Shown here piece after piece: positions 17,365 through 27,189 of a stretch of DNA of 64,000 nucleotides. Origin of the DNA: Betaproteobacteria bacterium TMED82 (GTDB lineage Bacteria; Pseudomonadota; Gammaproteobacteria; Burkholderiales; Burkholderiaceae_A); NCBI GenBank assembly GCA_002170395.1, contig NHEJ01000002.1, forward strand, positions 91,395 to 155,394. Reading direction: 5' to 3'. The notes beneath the pieces were generated by a model. That model did not search any database. It was not told where the DNA came from and worked only from the letters and a program-made list of their open reading frames with translations. A program made the translations under genes and the position numbers. The first letter of the stretch is position 1. Every line of letters starts with the position of its first letter.

Positions 17365-18441
17365 TTATTTTTCGGAAAATTGCTGCAAGATTTTCAGCCT
17401 CTCAGATTTACTTTGTCTTGAAAAAAGCTCGACCTCTTCATAGAATAATTTCCAATCTCCGTCATTTTTCTTAAAGTAACTTTTAAAAAGTGGAACATAA
17501 TCCTGGTATACACCGGATATGGCTAGTAAAGGATTATTAAGTGAGTTTACCCATCTGATAAAGTTAGCGTCTGTGGTAACATTTTGTCGGGTGGAGTCCT
17601 CTCGAATACTGATCAATTTATCCCTAAATTCTTGCATCAAATTATTTTTTTTAAATTCTATATTTTCATCTTTGCGCTCTTGCTTAAATAGTTCTTCTAA
17701 TTTTTTCCTCACTTTAATAATTTCAGATAGAAACAGATATTTTTCTTTTATCCTATTCCGATGAATAGCTTTTATTTTTTTGCTGCCGTAAACCTTTAAC
17801 CATTCCTCAACTGCCAGCACCTCTACAGTAGAAGCGAATGATTCGTTAAATGCAGAATCGCCTTTAATAAAAATTTTCTGATGTGCAAGCTCATGGAATA
17901 TTAAGCTCATAAAAGAAATATCATCGTACGATATGAATGTACTCAAAACTGGATCACCACCAAGCCATTTTGACCAACCCAGAGTAGAATAGGCTGGTAT
18001 CGGAACAACTACTACCTCTAAATTTCTTTTGTTCTCTAAGTCTTTTGCATAGGAAATAGCTTTTGACTTTGAAAAATAACCTCTATAACTCATACAACCG
18101 ATTACCAGGTAACACCATTCTTTCAAATCTAAAGAAAACTTTTCTGTCGCTAAAACGTTCCAAACAACTGCTTCTCTGTTTAGTTCAGTGTAACGCTCAT
18201 AGCTATTATTGTTGGGAAGATGCAGCTTTGTAGATGCAAAATCTGTAACTTTTCTAACAAGCTTAAGTTTATGTTTAAGATTTTCATCTAAGTTTTTTTT
18301 TTCCAATAAATTATCAATCGGTTTAGATTGTATTAATAATCTTACATGCCCCTCGAACGCATTCCAAGAATACTGCGTTGAGGAGCAACCCGTTAAGGAC
18401 GTTATTAGCAACAGAAAAACTAGTCTCAAAAAAAAACCCAA
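17365..18441 (-). CDS. Predicted aminopeptidase lipoprotein (COG4324 type)
   Basis: A 358-residue lipoprotein: the N-terminus LVFLLLITSLTGCSS carries a lipobox. The middle contains the zinc motif HELAH (near residue 182), then FNESFAS, where the downstream glutamate is the likely third ligand. This arrangement and the opening GHVRLL match the family of predicted aminopeptidases (PF10023). A lysine/glutamate-rich helical region follows (about 225-280). Peptidase activity is predicted in the family but not proven. The start is a TTG at 18441 without a strong binding site; another TTG twelve bases further in would also give a normal lipoprotein signal. It follows the glutathione peroxidase gene by eight bases, so they are probably co-transcribed. 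Confidence 0.8.
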   Translation of the reverse strand: MGFFLRLVFLLLITSLTGCSSTQYSWNAFEGHVRLLIQSKPIDNLLEKKNLDENLKHKLKLVRKVTDFASTKLHLPNNNSYERYTELNREAVVWNVLATEKFSLDLKEWCYLVIGCMSYRGYFSKSKAISYAKDLENKRNLEVVVVPIPAYSTLGWSKWLGGDPVLSTFISYDDISFMSLIFHELAHQKIFIKGDSAFNESFASTVEVLAVEEWLKVYGSKKIKAIHRNRIKEKYLFLSEIIKVRKKLEELFKQERKDENIEFKKNNLMQEFRDKLISIREDSTRQNVTTDANFIRWVNSLNNPLLAISGVYQDYVPLFKSYFKKNDGDWKLFYEEVELFSRQSKSERLKILQQFSEK

Positions 18442-18449
18442 AGACTTGT

Positions 18450-18935
18450 TTAATTTGGAAACAATAAAGGCACCAAATCTTTTTTTATCTCAATAATTGA
18501 AGTTTGAGGTGCGTAACGACCAATAACGCTTCCATGGTTATCGATCAAAAATTTTGTAAAATTCCATTTAATTGATTTACTCCCTAAGAAACCTTGCGCT
18601 TGGTTTTTTAGAAATTTAAAAAGCTCATGGGTATCCGGTCCATTAACACTAATCTTTGCATAAAGTGGAAAAGTTACTCTATATTTTTTTTCGCAAAATT
18701 CCTTTATCTCTTTATTGCCTCCAGGTTCTTGAGCCCCAAACTGATTGCAAGGAAAACCTAAAACTTGAAATTTCTTATCTTTCAGTTCTTCATATAGTTT
18801 CTGTAAGTCTTCATACTGTGGAGTAAACCCACAAAAACTTGCAACATTTACCACTAATAAAAAATGACCGTCGTATTTAGTTAAGCTTTCCGTTTTTCCA
18901 TCAATGCTAGTTAAATCAATATTTGGTAATCCCAT
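18450..18935 (-). CDS. Glutathione peroxidase (Cys type, BtuE-like)
   Basis: A 161-residue thioredoxin-fold peroxidase reducing hydrogen or lipid peroxides. The peroxidatic residue is Cys35 in NVASFCGFTPQ (family consensus NVASKCG). The remaining catalytic positions are Gln69 in GFPCNQFGAQEPG and Trp-Asn in KWNFTKFLID. A cysteine occupies the place of the selenocysteine of animal enzymes, and there is no in-frame TGA. Bacterial homologues usually take electrons from thioredoxin. AAGGAG occurs upstream, but at a long spacing of about 13 bases. It is the probable first gene of a pair with the downstream lipoprotein peptidase. Confidence 0.93.
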   Translation of the reverse strand: MGLPNIDLTSIDGKTESLTKYDGHFLLVVNVASFCGFTPQYEDLQKLYEELKDKKFQVLGFPCNQFGAQEPGGNKEIKEFCEKKYRVTFPLYAKISVNGPDTHELFKFLKNQAQGFLGSKSIKWNFTKFLIDNHGSVIGRYAPQTSIIEIKKDLVPLLFPN

Positions 18936-19007
18936 AGCTGATAAATTACTCCTTGATTAAATTTATACCAATTTCATACTCACAGGCTTACATTAAATAG
19001 ATTGTTG

Positions 19008-22000
19008 CTATGATACTAAAAAGATTCCGTCTTCCGTCTGTGATCCTACTAAAGTCATATTTTCGGGGCTTTCGGAAAATCCAATAAGTGCTGCCGCTCT
19101 ATCCATCCACATAGAATCCGTAACTGGTTTATTGAAGCGTTCGGTGTAGTATTCCTTTTCAAAATCTTCAGCGGAACGTCCTAAAACATTATCGTAAAGA
19201 GCATCTATAAAATCAGAATCGCTCAAGTTCGTACCATAGGTAGTCTCAAACTCGGGTGAGGCTAAGAAATTTCCAGCAATTTGATAAAGTATTAGGCCGT
19301 TAGATTCAATATCGTTGATATGATACCTTACGCCAGCAGAGTCGGGTGTTCGTTCAAATGCAGCCTGATAAAGCCGATACGCTTGACCTGCATTACCGTC
19401 AACATCAAAAGCCAAGGTACCATCATCAAACTCAACACGTTCCACACTCGACAACGTGTCAGAGCCCTGAAGATCAAGCTTGTCCTCAACTAAAAAAGAG
19501 TTAAGTTGCTTTTCAATATTGAAGTCGTAATAAGAGCCAACGTACTCCGCTGTATCAAAACCCTCTCCGCCGTCCAAAATATCATCTCCTGCTCCACCTA
19601 TCAATGTGTCAATACCACTACCCGCTAAAATTTCGTCATTACCATCGCCTCCATCAAGATAATTATTACCAGTTAGCGATGTGATTTTATCGTCGCCACC
19701 TCCTGCATAGATAATATCATTTCCATTACCTAAATTTAGGTCTTGCATTCCCTGATCAGCAACAATGCTCTGGTTGCCGTCACCACCTCGAAGAACAAAA
19801 TCTCCCAACAATAATATTTCAGTCGATGAAGCTCCAGCAACATTACTAAGGTTTACAAAAGTTCCTTCGGTATCAGTTAAATTGTCCCCGAGCAAAACAA
19901 AACTTGAGTTCTCACTAACCTCTAATAATATTTCATCCGTCCCAATAGCTGATGGTACATTTGCTGTAAAATCTAACATTCTGACCTTCGAAGTCAAAAT
20001 AGAACTGCCACCGGAGCTCAGGGAATTCTGAGCCGATAGCAATGTAGAAAAATCAGAAACAGCTTCATACGAACTTAGAGTCCTATTCTTATCGGCTCCT
20101 GCAACAAACTGCACAAACTCCTCAGCACTCTCTATTGGCTCGTCTAAACTAAAAACAGATAATTCAACAGTTGCGCCCACTGTAATTTCAGATGCATTTG
20201 GGTCATTGTCTAAAAGAGTTGGATCTAAATCTAAATTGATATTTCCATTACTGAGGAACGAATTTAAAACTTTTTTCTCAAATCCGGTTGTTAAATCACC
20301 GAAGGTTATTGTCTCTGTCTGGAGGCTTACCCCGTCCATTAAAAGATTAGCGCTAGTTTCACTTACCACTGGATCACCGGTAAGTTTAGAAATTTCAGCA
20401 CTAACAAGATCTTTCGCCAATGCATCTTGGAGCATCTCCGTCTTGAATGCTTGTACAGCTGCATCCCCTAAAACCTGTCTGTCCCCCGTGAGATCAAACC
20501 CCTTATCAGCCTCCAGTATTGATAATTCATCTAAGCTCATTGATTGAGAATTTAATGAACTCATGGTGAATTCAAATAAACCAAGAGAATTTGAAGTAGT
20601 ATCACCAGAAATCACAAATTCCCATAAATCGAAAGTAGTTGTAACCGCAGTAGTATTAGATGAGACAGCCGTTGTTACAACCAAAACTTTATCATCTACC
20701 TTTGTCGCTGTATCGTCGGCACCTTCGACTACTGGGCTAGATCTACTCTCGACATATAAACCTTTAATTGTCTGATTACTAGCTTGCCATAATGATCCGT
20801 CGTTATTATGTAGAGAGAAAAAGTATTGATCAAAATTGGGTAAAACCCACATCTTCGAATCTAATCCGTATGCACTAGTCTCTGTCTTTACAATGCTAAA
20901 CTCGTCAGGACCCTGTGCCACAATAAATGCAGGCATTAATAATTCCCGGCTTTGAAATCCAACTTTACCACTTTCATCTAAATCATATCTGACAACCTCC
21001 TCTTTTGAGCGTATGTCAGTCGAATCAATTTCTTTAACCGCAAAAGCACCATCATAGCTAGCTAAATTATCACTATTAATTTCAAACCTCTTAACGAAAT
21101 ATTTACTAGAAACTGTGGAGTCCGCTTCAATAACATTTACAAAAAATTTAACTGTATTTGCAGTAGTATCGCTCTCTGAGCTAGTAAAAATACCTGTAAG
21201 GTTCGTTGCTGTTAAATATTTATGTGAAGTTGCTGCAGTAGTTTGCAATTTCATCAAAGGAATTTCACCTAACATTACACTACCAGTTATATCTACGTAA
21301 ATCTCACCTCCATCAGCAATCCTAACGAGCGTAGGACTTTTTTGAGCAATCGAATACTTATCAGTATAAGCGTTAGACTTTATTAAAATCTCTTCGGCAC
21401 CTGGACCGAGTACGTTATTAAAATCAAGATTGTAATTAAGAGTATTTTCCTGAGAAAAGAAATTTATATCACTCAGTGAAGCTGCATCTGAGGCTGCATC
21501 TTTAATAAAATATTTATTAGCAACGCCATCAACTTGCACAAATGTTGATACCCTTACGTCAGAATCACCAAATGTATCTTTTCTTACTTCGTAGATTTTT
21601 ACTTCACCAGAAGAAAGTTTTTCAGCCCCGAAAACCGAAAAGCTGGTTCCGTCAGTTGCTGTGAAATTAAATGGAGTCCATTGGATACCACCGCTTGCTT
21701 GAGTTTCTCGAAGGCTAAAAGAAAACTCATTACCCGCTACATAATTATTACTTCCAAAAACCAAACCAAACTCCCCTGAGGCAAGGCGAACTACTGAGGG
21801 GCTGTTTTCTATTAAGGAAGTCGAGAGATTTGTATAACTTCTACTCGGCACCATGACTGCAGAAATTCCATCCCCGATAATGGTGTCTCCATTCAAATCG
21901 TAACCAACATTTATTTCCTTGGCTAAAAGGTCACTTTCGGTAAAAGTCTGTGAGGTGCTGGTTGTAGCTATTGCAACTTTAGAACTAGTTTCCTCGGCAA

Positions 22001-25000
22001 ATGTCCATTTTTTAAACGTTGGAAAGGCAGTAGTTCCACTCTTCTCAACTATAATAGTATTATATGTGATTGCCGTCCCACTAGTTTGTTGCTCAATATA
22101 AACGCCACTAACCTCACTTCCAGAAGACGGAGTCCAAGTCGCACCAGTTGTATCTTCTAAAATTAATAAGGGCGACAAGCCACCGCTGGTTGCCTGACCA
22201 GAATAATCAACTCCGTAAGCATTAGAAGAAACCTTAGCTAATTTTGGGACAACTATAGGAGTTGTGGTTCCAGAGGGATTAGGGGTTTGCCATGTAATTT
22301 CTGTTATGCGATCTCCAACTACTCCATCAAGATTTAAATCATATCCAACAACAGACTCTTTGGCTAAAACATCGGTGAGGGTAACTACAGTTGCATTGGA
22401 AGCAGTAGCTTGCAAAACATTTTGATTTCCGAGCCTCGGAAATATCCACTCATTGAAGGTTTCTGAAGAACCACTGCCACTTTTCTCAATGAGCACCGCT
22501 GTGTAATTCAGCTGGTTGGAACTATCAACCGTTTCAATTGAATAGGCTCCCGAAACAGTGGCAGCAGAACCAACTGACCAATTACTTCCAGCACTCGTTT
22601 TTAGTGTAAGGACGGATTTTAAATCTCCAACTTTTGAACTCCCTGCAATATCAATTGCATAGGCACTGGAAGCAACCTGCACGACTGACGGAACTCCTGT
22701 CTGAGCTAAAGGAAGTTGCCAAGCAACGGAAGTAATTCTATCCCCAACTACTCCATCATTATTTAAGTCAAAACCGAGTGCAAGTTCTTGTGTAAGAATA
22801 TCGTCGATGGCAACGATCTGAGAGACCGCACTGGTTGCGGCTGCAACGCCAGCAGCACTTCCCTCCAAAAAAGTCCATTTTCTATAAACGGCAGAAGACC
22901 CAGAACCGGTTTTTTCATAGATATACCCAGTCGTTGTCTGCTGACTAGAAGAATTTACGCCATAGGAAACATATCCACCAGTTATTTCATAGTTTGTTGT
23001 TGGTGTCCAATTGGCATTAGTAGAATTTTCTAAAAACAGTGTAGTCGTTACTTCGGAAGTTTTCCCCAACCCCGAAACATCAAGACCATAAGCTGTAGAC
23101 TTCGATTGAATAACACCTGGTGCAGTGGCTTGACTATCAATAAACCCATCATTGTTTGAATCGAAATCAAATTTCCCACCCGAGATTAAAACAGTTTTGA
23201 TTGGATCGCCAACTAGGCCATCTCCAAGAACATCAATTTTTTTCTGTGCTTCTTGTGCAGCTAAACTGGCTGAAGAAACATCGACAGAGATTATCGATGT
23301 AGCCGTAGCAAAAAAAGCTCCCTCAGTAAGGTTAAAAGCCCATGCTTTATAACTAGGTGCAAGATTCGATCCAGCACTTTCGACTACTGTTATTGTCTGT
23401 AAGGCGGAGCTTACTTGATCGGTAAACACACCAGTTATTTCATTTCCCCTCGTTGGCTCCCAAGTTGTTCCACTAGATGGAACTAAAACCTGCAATCCCG
23501 ATACTCCTGTGCTTCCATTAACTGGAGAGAAATCAAATGCATAATTTCCGGATTGAACTTGAACTAGTGATGGCTGATTAGTGCCTTTAATAATTACATT
23601 GGTAATCTGATCGCCTATGGTTCCGTTCCCATCAAGGTCGACAGCAAAGTTCTGCTCATCTGCTATTAGTTGCGAAGTTGTGAGGGTAGCTGCGCTCGAT
23701 GAGAGAGCCTGCGCACTAGTAGCACCAGATTGAAAGGAAAATAGCCATTTTTGGTATGTTGGAGTGGTCGCACTTCCACCCTGCTCAACAATTCCAAGTA
23801 AAGAACCTGATGCACTCGGAACAGTCTCATAAATTCCGGTAATTTTATAATTTAAAGAGGGAGCCCAGCTTTCTCCATTACTCGCTTTAAAAATGACAAA
23901 TGAATGTTTATCTCCAACCCTAACACCCCCGTCCGTGTAGTCCGCTCCATAAAACCCAAGCGTGCTTTTTACAACCGATGGGTTTTGCCGCAGTGAATCA
24001 ACTACTCCATCACCATCTGTGTCAACCTTTGTAAGCTGACCAGCAACAAAAACATCAGTAATCTGATCTCCTACTATTCCATCACCTGTAATATCAAAAC
24101 CCTGACCAACCTCTTCAGCTAAAATGCTGATTCCATCGATAATGACCGCTGAAATTTGATTCGTTTGTAAAGTAAAAATTGAGGTGTCAGCTGAAAATTT
24201 CCAAGTTCCAAACGTTGGATTTGCCGTAGTTCCTCCCTTTTCCACTAGCACGTAAGATTGAGTAGCAGAGGGGTTTTGCATTGTTTCCGAATACAATCCT
24301 ACAATACTTGACCCAGTTGTTGCCGACCAGGTAAGCGAAGAATTATTTATTAAAATTTCACCAGGAGATTTAACAGCAACAGCAGGTGACTTTAAATCAA
24401 TCGCGTGCTGACCATTGCTTAATTTGACAAGGTTCGGTGAAAGGCCTGTCTGAGGAGCACTTAACTGCGAACCTTGAATTACCACACGTTCAACAGTTAA
24501 ACCTGAATTACCCACCTCTCCATCTCCCGTTATATCATAACCAAGACGAACTTCATAAGACTCTAAATCTCTCTGAACAACGCTTACCGTTAAAGCGGTT
24601 GACAAGTCCAGCTGGTACCCCAATGCCACATTGTGTGCGCTCGAGTGAGAATTATTATCTACAAAACTGTAGATTGTATGAACTGAACCAAAAGTATTGC
24701 CTGTCTGCGTATCAAAAACTAATGAAACGACCCTCGGGGTAACCTTCACAGTTGCATTATTATTTTCTATTAATTCTGAAAAGGCTTTTTGATCAAATAA
24801 ATCCTCCTCAAATGCTCCTGTTAAAATCAGTGTTGACGAAGCAGAAAACCAATGTTTTTCGTTCGTGTTAGTTAAACGAAAGTAAGAGTTTGGATCTCCA
24901 TGCGTAACTGGATCTACCATCAACGAATGATCTGCCGAATGAAAATATACGAGACCGCCATTACTTTCTTTGGTTAAAGCAGTTTCCCCATTATCATTTC

Positions 25001-26561
25001 TTATAATCTCGAAAACAGTCGGTGAGTTTGTGCTTACCGATTGTTGGCCACTTGCCGTAAAAATAAAATCTGTATATGTTGTTGCTGTTAGAGCAGTAGA
25101 AGCAAGAGACGAGCTGAGAGTGCTTATTACGCCATCTGCGTTAATGTCTTCTTTAATATTAAGCTCATTTATTACAAGTTTAATGGATCCAGCGGAGCCA
25201 AGACTAAAACTTGATTCTGTTGGGGAAGCAGAATTTAGAGATTGATGTAAACCACTGGATGAAGAAAGTGAAGAAACTAAATTGAATATCGCTGCTGCTG
25301 TAGGTCGAGTCTCATTCGAATCAGGATCAAAATTGTATAATCCCTTTGAAGAAAAAATAGTTACGTTTGTATTTCCAGCAGTATTAGACTCAAATAATTT
25401 AACATCCCCCTGATGGTGGGTAACAAAAGTGACAAAACTCGAGCCATTAGTAAGCGTACTGTTTCCAGCTGAAAAACCACCCAAGTGAAAAGGCTGGTCA
25501 CCATTAAATAGGAGTGCCTGTGGCGCTAAGTTACTAGATACTTTTTGATCTTCTGTGGTCTGCAGAGTGTAACCAAACAGACCGGACGGGGGGTCAAAAC
25601 CAAGAATATGATAATCATTTTGGTAAAAATTTCCTGAGAACGATACAATTGTGCCGGATACTGGATAAATTGTATGGAAGTCTCCAAAGGCACCTCCAAA
25701 AATAGAGCCACCTGCTGCGGTAACTGCAGGTCCTTGAAGAGGTACTTGATAAGTGCTGGATCCGGTAATTCCATCGGAATTTAAATCAGTTGCAGTCTGA
25801 TATTCATAAGCTACAAATGTTGCAGCAGACGCAGAAAATGTCTCTGCTATTTGTATAAACTGCGTCCCAGCTGCATCTAATCGAAATTGAGTAACTGAAA
25901 AACCATCTACAGCAGATCCATTGGTATCGGAAAGTAAATCTAACCTAGCTGTAGATAAGGAAGAAGAAATTTCTGTTGAAAATATTGTTTTTATAATCGT
26001 ATGTGCAGAAGGAAGGTTCCATGCAGCGCTGGAGGCTGACTTTAATGGAGTCATTAAATATGACAAGCCCGTAGTATTTGTCGATTCTATATATGAAAAG
26101 TCAACTACATATCCAGTTGATAGTTGCTCTAACTGAAAAGGTTTTTTACTAATTTCATAATTAGTTACTAGGCTGTTTTTATTTAAATCTGCTGAGTAAT
26201 AATGTTCCAGAGGCGCTAAGCCAACCGGAGTTGTAGAAAATGCTGAACTTGATACTGCTTGAGCAATGCCGGAGGGTTGAGTAGTAAATTCCCACACTCT
26301 AAGTAAATTATCACTACTCGTATCTGACTTTTCAATGACTATAATTACGGCTGCTCTAGGGCCAAAATCCAAACCCTTTTCTTCTGCTGATGCGACCCTA
26401 ATAACGTTATAAATGCTGTATCCGGTCGAAGGTGTCCAGTTAGTGCCGGTATTCGTTTTTAAGGTAGAAGAGGCAATATCTGAACCAGAATTACCGTACA
26501 GCACAGAACCATCGGTCTGTGAAGTTAAAGAGTTTGCTCCGTTAACATACAAACTAGTCAT
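19008..26561 (-). CDS. Giant repeat protein with Ca-loop repeats, RTX block and DUF4214 domain
   Basis: A 2517-residue protein with no classical signal peptide. Residues about 680-2030 form a tandem array of roughly 145-residue units, each closing with a calcium-loop-like segment such as GYDLNLDGVVGDRIT. About 15 loops of this kind, some degenerate, occur overall. Residues about 2275-2337 are RTX nonapeptides (GNDEILAGSG, GGAGDDILDGGEG). Residues about 2390-2500 match DUF4214 (AYRLYQAAFERTPDSAG), found next to RTX repeats in secreted and S-layer-associated proteins. This architecture implies type I secretion and calcium-dependent folding outside the cell. No HlyB/HlyD/TolC genes are adjacent. 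It could be an adhesin, S-layer or cell-surface scaffold; no enzyme domain is recognisable. Confidence 0.85.
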   Translation of the reverse strand: MTSLYVNGANSLTSQTDGSVLYGNSGSDIASSTLKTNTGTNWTPSTGYSIYNVIRVASAEEKGLDFGPRAAVIIVIEKSDTSSDNLLRVWEFTTQPSGIAQAVSSSAFSTTPVGLAPLEHYYSADLNKNSLVTNYEISKKPFQLEQLSTGYVVDFSYIESTNTTGLSYLMTPLKSASSAAWNLPSAHTIIKTIFSTEISSSLSTARLDLLSDTNGSAVDGFSVTQFRLDAAGTQFIQIAETFSASAATFVAYEYQTATDLNSDGITGSSTYQVPLQGPAVTAAGGSIFGGAFGDFHTIYPVSGTIVSFSGNFYQNDYHILGFDPPSGLFGYTLQTTEDQKVSSNLAPQALLFNGDQPFHLGGFSAGNSTLTNGSSFVTFVTHHQGDVKLFESNTAGNTNVTIFSSKGLYNFDPDSNETRPTAAAIFNLVSSLSSSSGLHQSLNSASPTESSFSLGSAGSIKLVINELNIKEDINADGVISTLSSSLASTALTATTYTDFIFTASGQQSVSTNSPTVFEIIRNDNGETALTKESNGGLVYFHSADHSLMVDPVTHGDPNSYFRLTNTNEKHWFSASSTLILTGAFEEDLFDQKAFSELIENNNATVKVTPRVVSLVFDTQTGNTFGSVHTIYSFVDNNSHSSAHNVALGYQLDLSTALTVSVVQRDLESYEVRLGYDITGDGEVGNSGLTVERVVIQGSQLSAPQTGLSPNLVKLSNGQHAIDLKSPAVAVKSPGEILINNSSLTWSATTGSSIVGLYSETMQNPSATQSYVLVEKGGTTANPTFGTWKFSADTSIFTLQTNQISAVIIDGISILAEEVGQGFDITGDGIVGDQITDVFVAGQLTKVDTDGDGVVDSLRQNPSVVKSTLGFYGADYTDGGVRVGDKHSFVIFKASNGESWAPSLNYKITGIYETVPSASGSLLGIVEQGGSATTPTYQKWLFSFQSGATSAQALSSSAATLTTSQLIADEQNFAVDLDGNGTIGDQITNVIIKGTNQPSLVQVQSGNYAFDFSPVNGSTGVSGLQVLVPSSGTTWEPTRGNEITGVFTDQVSSALQTITVVESAGSNLAPSYKAWAFNLTEGAFFATATSIISVDVSSASLAAQEAQKKIDVLGDGLVGDPIKTVLISGGKFDFDSNNDGFIDSQATAPGVIQSKSTAYGLDVSGLGKTSEVTTTLFLENSTNANWTPTTNYEITGGYVSYGVNSSSQQTTTGYIYEKTGSGSSAVYRKWTFLEGSAAGVAAATSAVSQIVAIDDILTQELALGFDLNNDGVVGDRITSVAWQLPLAQTGVPSVVQVASSAYAIDIAGSSKVGDLKSVLTLKTSAGSNWSVGSAATVSGAYSIETVDSSNQLNYTAVLIEKSGSGSSETFNEWIFPRLGNQNVLQATASNATVVTLTDVLAKESVVGYDLNLDGVVGDRITEITWQTPNPSGTTTPIVVPKLAKVSSNAYGVDYSGQATSGGLSPLLILEDTTGATWTPSSGSEVSGVYIEQQTSGTAITYNTIIVEKSGTTAFPTFKKWTFAEETSSKVAIATTSTSQTFTESDLLAKEINVGYDLNGDTIIGDGISAVMVPSRSYTNLSTSLIENSPSVVRLASGEFGLVFGSNNYVAGNEFSFSLRETQASGGIQWTPFNFTATDGTSFSVFGAEKLSSGEVKIYEVRKDTFGDSDVRVSTFVQVDGVANKYFIKDAASDAASLSDINFFSQENTLNYNLDFNNVLGPGAEEILIKSNAYTDKYSIAQKSPTLVRIADGGEIYVDITGSVMLGEIPLMKLQTTAATSHKYLTATNLTGIFTSSESDTTANTVKFFVNVIEADSTVSSKYFVKRFEINSDNLASYDGAFAVKEIDSTDIRSKEEVVRYDLDESGKVGFQSRELLMPAFIVAQGPDEFSIVKTETSAYGLDSKMWVLPNFDQYFFSLHNNDGSLWQASNQTIKGLYVESRSSPVVEGADDTATKVDDKVLVVTTAVSSNTTAVTTTFDLWEFVISGDTTSNSLGLFEFTMSSLNSQSMSLDELSILEADKGFDLTGDRQVLGDAAVQAFKTEMLQDALAKDLVSAEISKLTGDPVVSETSANLLMDGVSLQTETITFGDLTTGFEKKVLNSFLSNGNINLDLDPTLLDNDPNASEITVGATVELSVFSLDEPIESAEEFVQFVAGADKNRTLSSYEAVSDFSTLLSAQNSLSSGGSSILTSKVRMLDFTANVPSAIGTDEILLEVSENSSFVLLGDNLTDTEGTFVNLSNVAGASSTEILLLGDFVLRGGDGNQSIVADQGMQDLNLGNGNDIIYAGGGDDKITSLTGNNYLDGGDGNDEILAGSGIDTLIGGAGDDILDGGEGFDTAEYVGSYYDFNIEKQLNSFLVEDKLDLQGSDTLSSVERVEFDDGTLAFDVDGNAGQAYRLYQAAFERTPDSAGVRYHINDIESNGLILYQIAGNFLASPEFETTYGTNLSDSDFIDALYDNVLGRSAEDFEKEYYTERFNKPVTDSMWMDRAAALIGFSESPENMTLVGSQTEDGIFLVS
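19550..19735 (-). repeat. RTX nonapeptide block
   Basis: This stretch encodes about six glycine/aspartate-rich nonapeptides of the GGxGxDxUx type, including YAGGGDDKI, LAGSGIDTL, IGGAGDDIL and LDGGEGFDT. These form a calcium-binding beta-roll in type I secreted proteins. It lies between the long repeat array and the DUF4214 domain. Confidence 0.85.
20470..24545 (-). repeat. Tandem ~145-residue repeat array with calcium-loop ends
   Basis: At least nine units recur at about 400-485 base spacing; loop ends lie near 24080, 23620, 23220, 22755, 22320, 21885, 21420, 20975 and 20490. A unit has a valine-rich opening (SVVQV), then Y-G/A-D, WTPxxGxxITGxY, VVEKSGS, KKWTF, LLAxExxxGYDL, and the acidic loop DLNxDGVVGDxIT. 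The last three units are more divergent. Spacing varies, so this is divergent protein repetition and not exact DNA repetition. Confidence 0.75.
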
Positions 26562-26736
26562 CGAAAAATGTTCTCCAATAAATTTCCAACATATCCCGCC
26601 AAACTCTTTTTTAAAAAAATTTAGGCTGACTATATAGAATCGGAATAAGTAAAATTTTCTTAACTGTGATAATAAAATCTACCTCAGCTAATGTTATTGT
26701 AGCTATTCGCACATTTTTTTGGAGGGATTTTTAACT

Positions 26737-27159
26737 TTGAAAATTGTAATTCCCGAAAAGAGGATTCAACTTGATTCCATGGATTTTATCGTTCGCTGGG
26801 GAGAAATGGACGCACTCGGTCATGTAAATAATGTTGTGTATTTTCGATATATGGAAACTGCTCGTGCAGCTTGGCTTTCAAAAATCAATATTAAACTGGG
26901 AGAAAACAATGAAAGTTTTGTAATTGCGAACACATTCTGCAATTATTTGATACCAATAACCTTTCCCTCTACCATCACTGTTGATACATTCGTAGCGAAT
27001 GTGGGAAATTCTAGTGCAGAATTTGTTCATGAATTCACCGAGAAAAGCTCGCCGGAAAAACCTCTCGCCATCGGACTTTGCACAGGGGTATGGGTAAATA
27101 TAAAAAGTGGTAAAAGTCTTTCGTTGCCAATAAAAATAACAAAATTCTTTGAACAGTAA
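26737..27159 (+). CDS. Acyl-CoA thioesterase, hotdog fold (YbgC/4HBT type)
   Basis: A 140-residue hotdog-fold protein. WGEMDALGHVNNVVY includes the catalytic-type aspartate (Asp25) and the His-Val-Asn-Asn segment of the 4-hydroxybenzoyl-CoA thioesterase family, followed by YFRYMETAR. These enzymes hydrolyse acyl-CoA or aryl-CoA thioesters. I place the start at TTG 26737 because GGAGGG (26721-26726) lies ten bases upstream; the open frame continues to 26719, but that extension would contain the binding site. It is the first plus-strand gene after the giant repeat gene and may be co-transcribed with the flavoprotein that follows after 30 bases. The acyl substrate is unknown. Confidence 0.85.
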   Translation: MKIVIPEKRIQLDSMDFIVRWGEMDALGHVNNVVYFRYMETARAAWLSKINIKLGENNESFVIANTFCNYLIPITFPSTITVDTFVANVGNSSAEFVHEFTEKSSPEKPLAIGLCTGVWVNIKSGKSLSLPIKITKFFEQ

Positions 27160-27189
27160 CCTAGCCCAAAAGTTTAGTACACTATCAAT

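Noticed and set aside
18820..18840. Selenocysteine in glutathione peroxidase
   Set aside because: The active-site codon encodes Cys35 and no UGA or SECIS-like element is needed.
19765..26637. Several 60-113 residue plus-strand frames inside the giant repeat gene
   Set aside because: They are antisense shadows of the low-complexity Val/Ser/Thr-rich repeat coding sequence and have no ribosome-binding sites in common positions.
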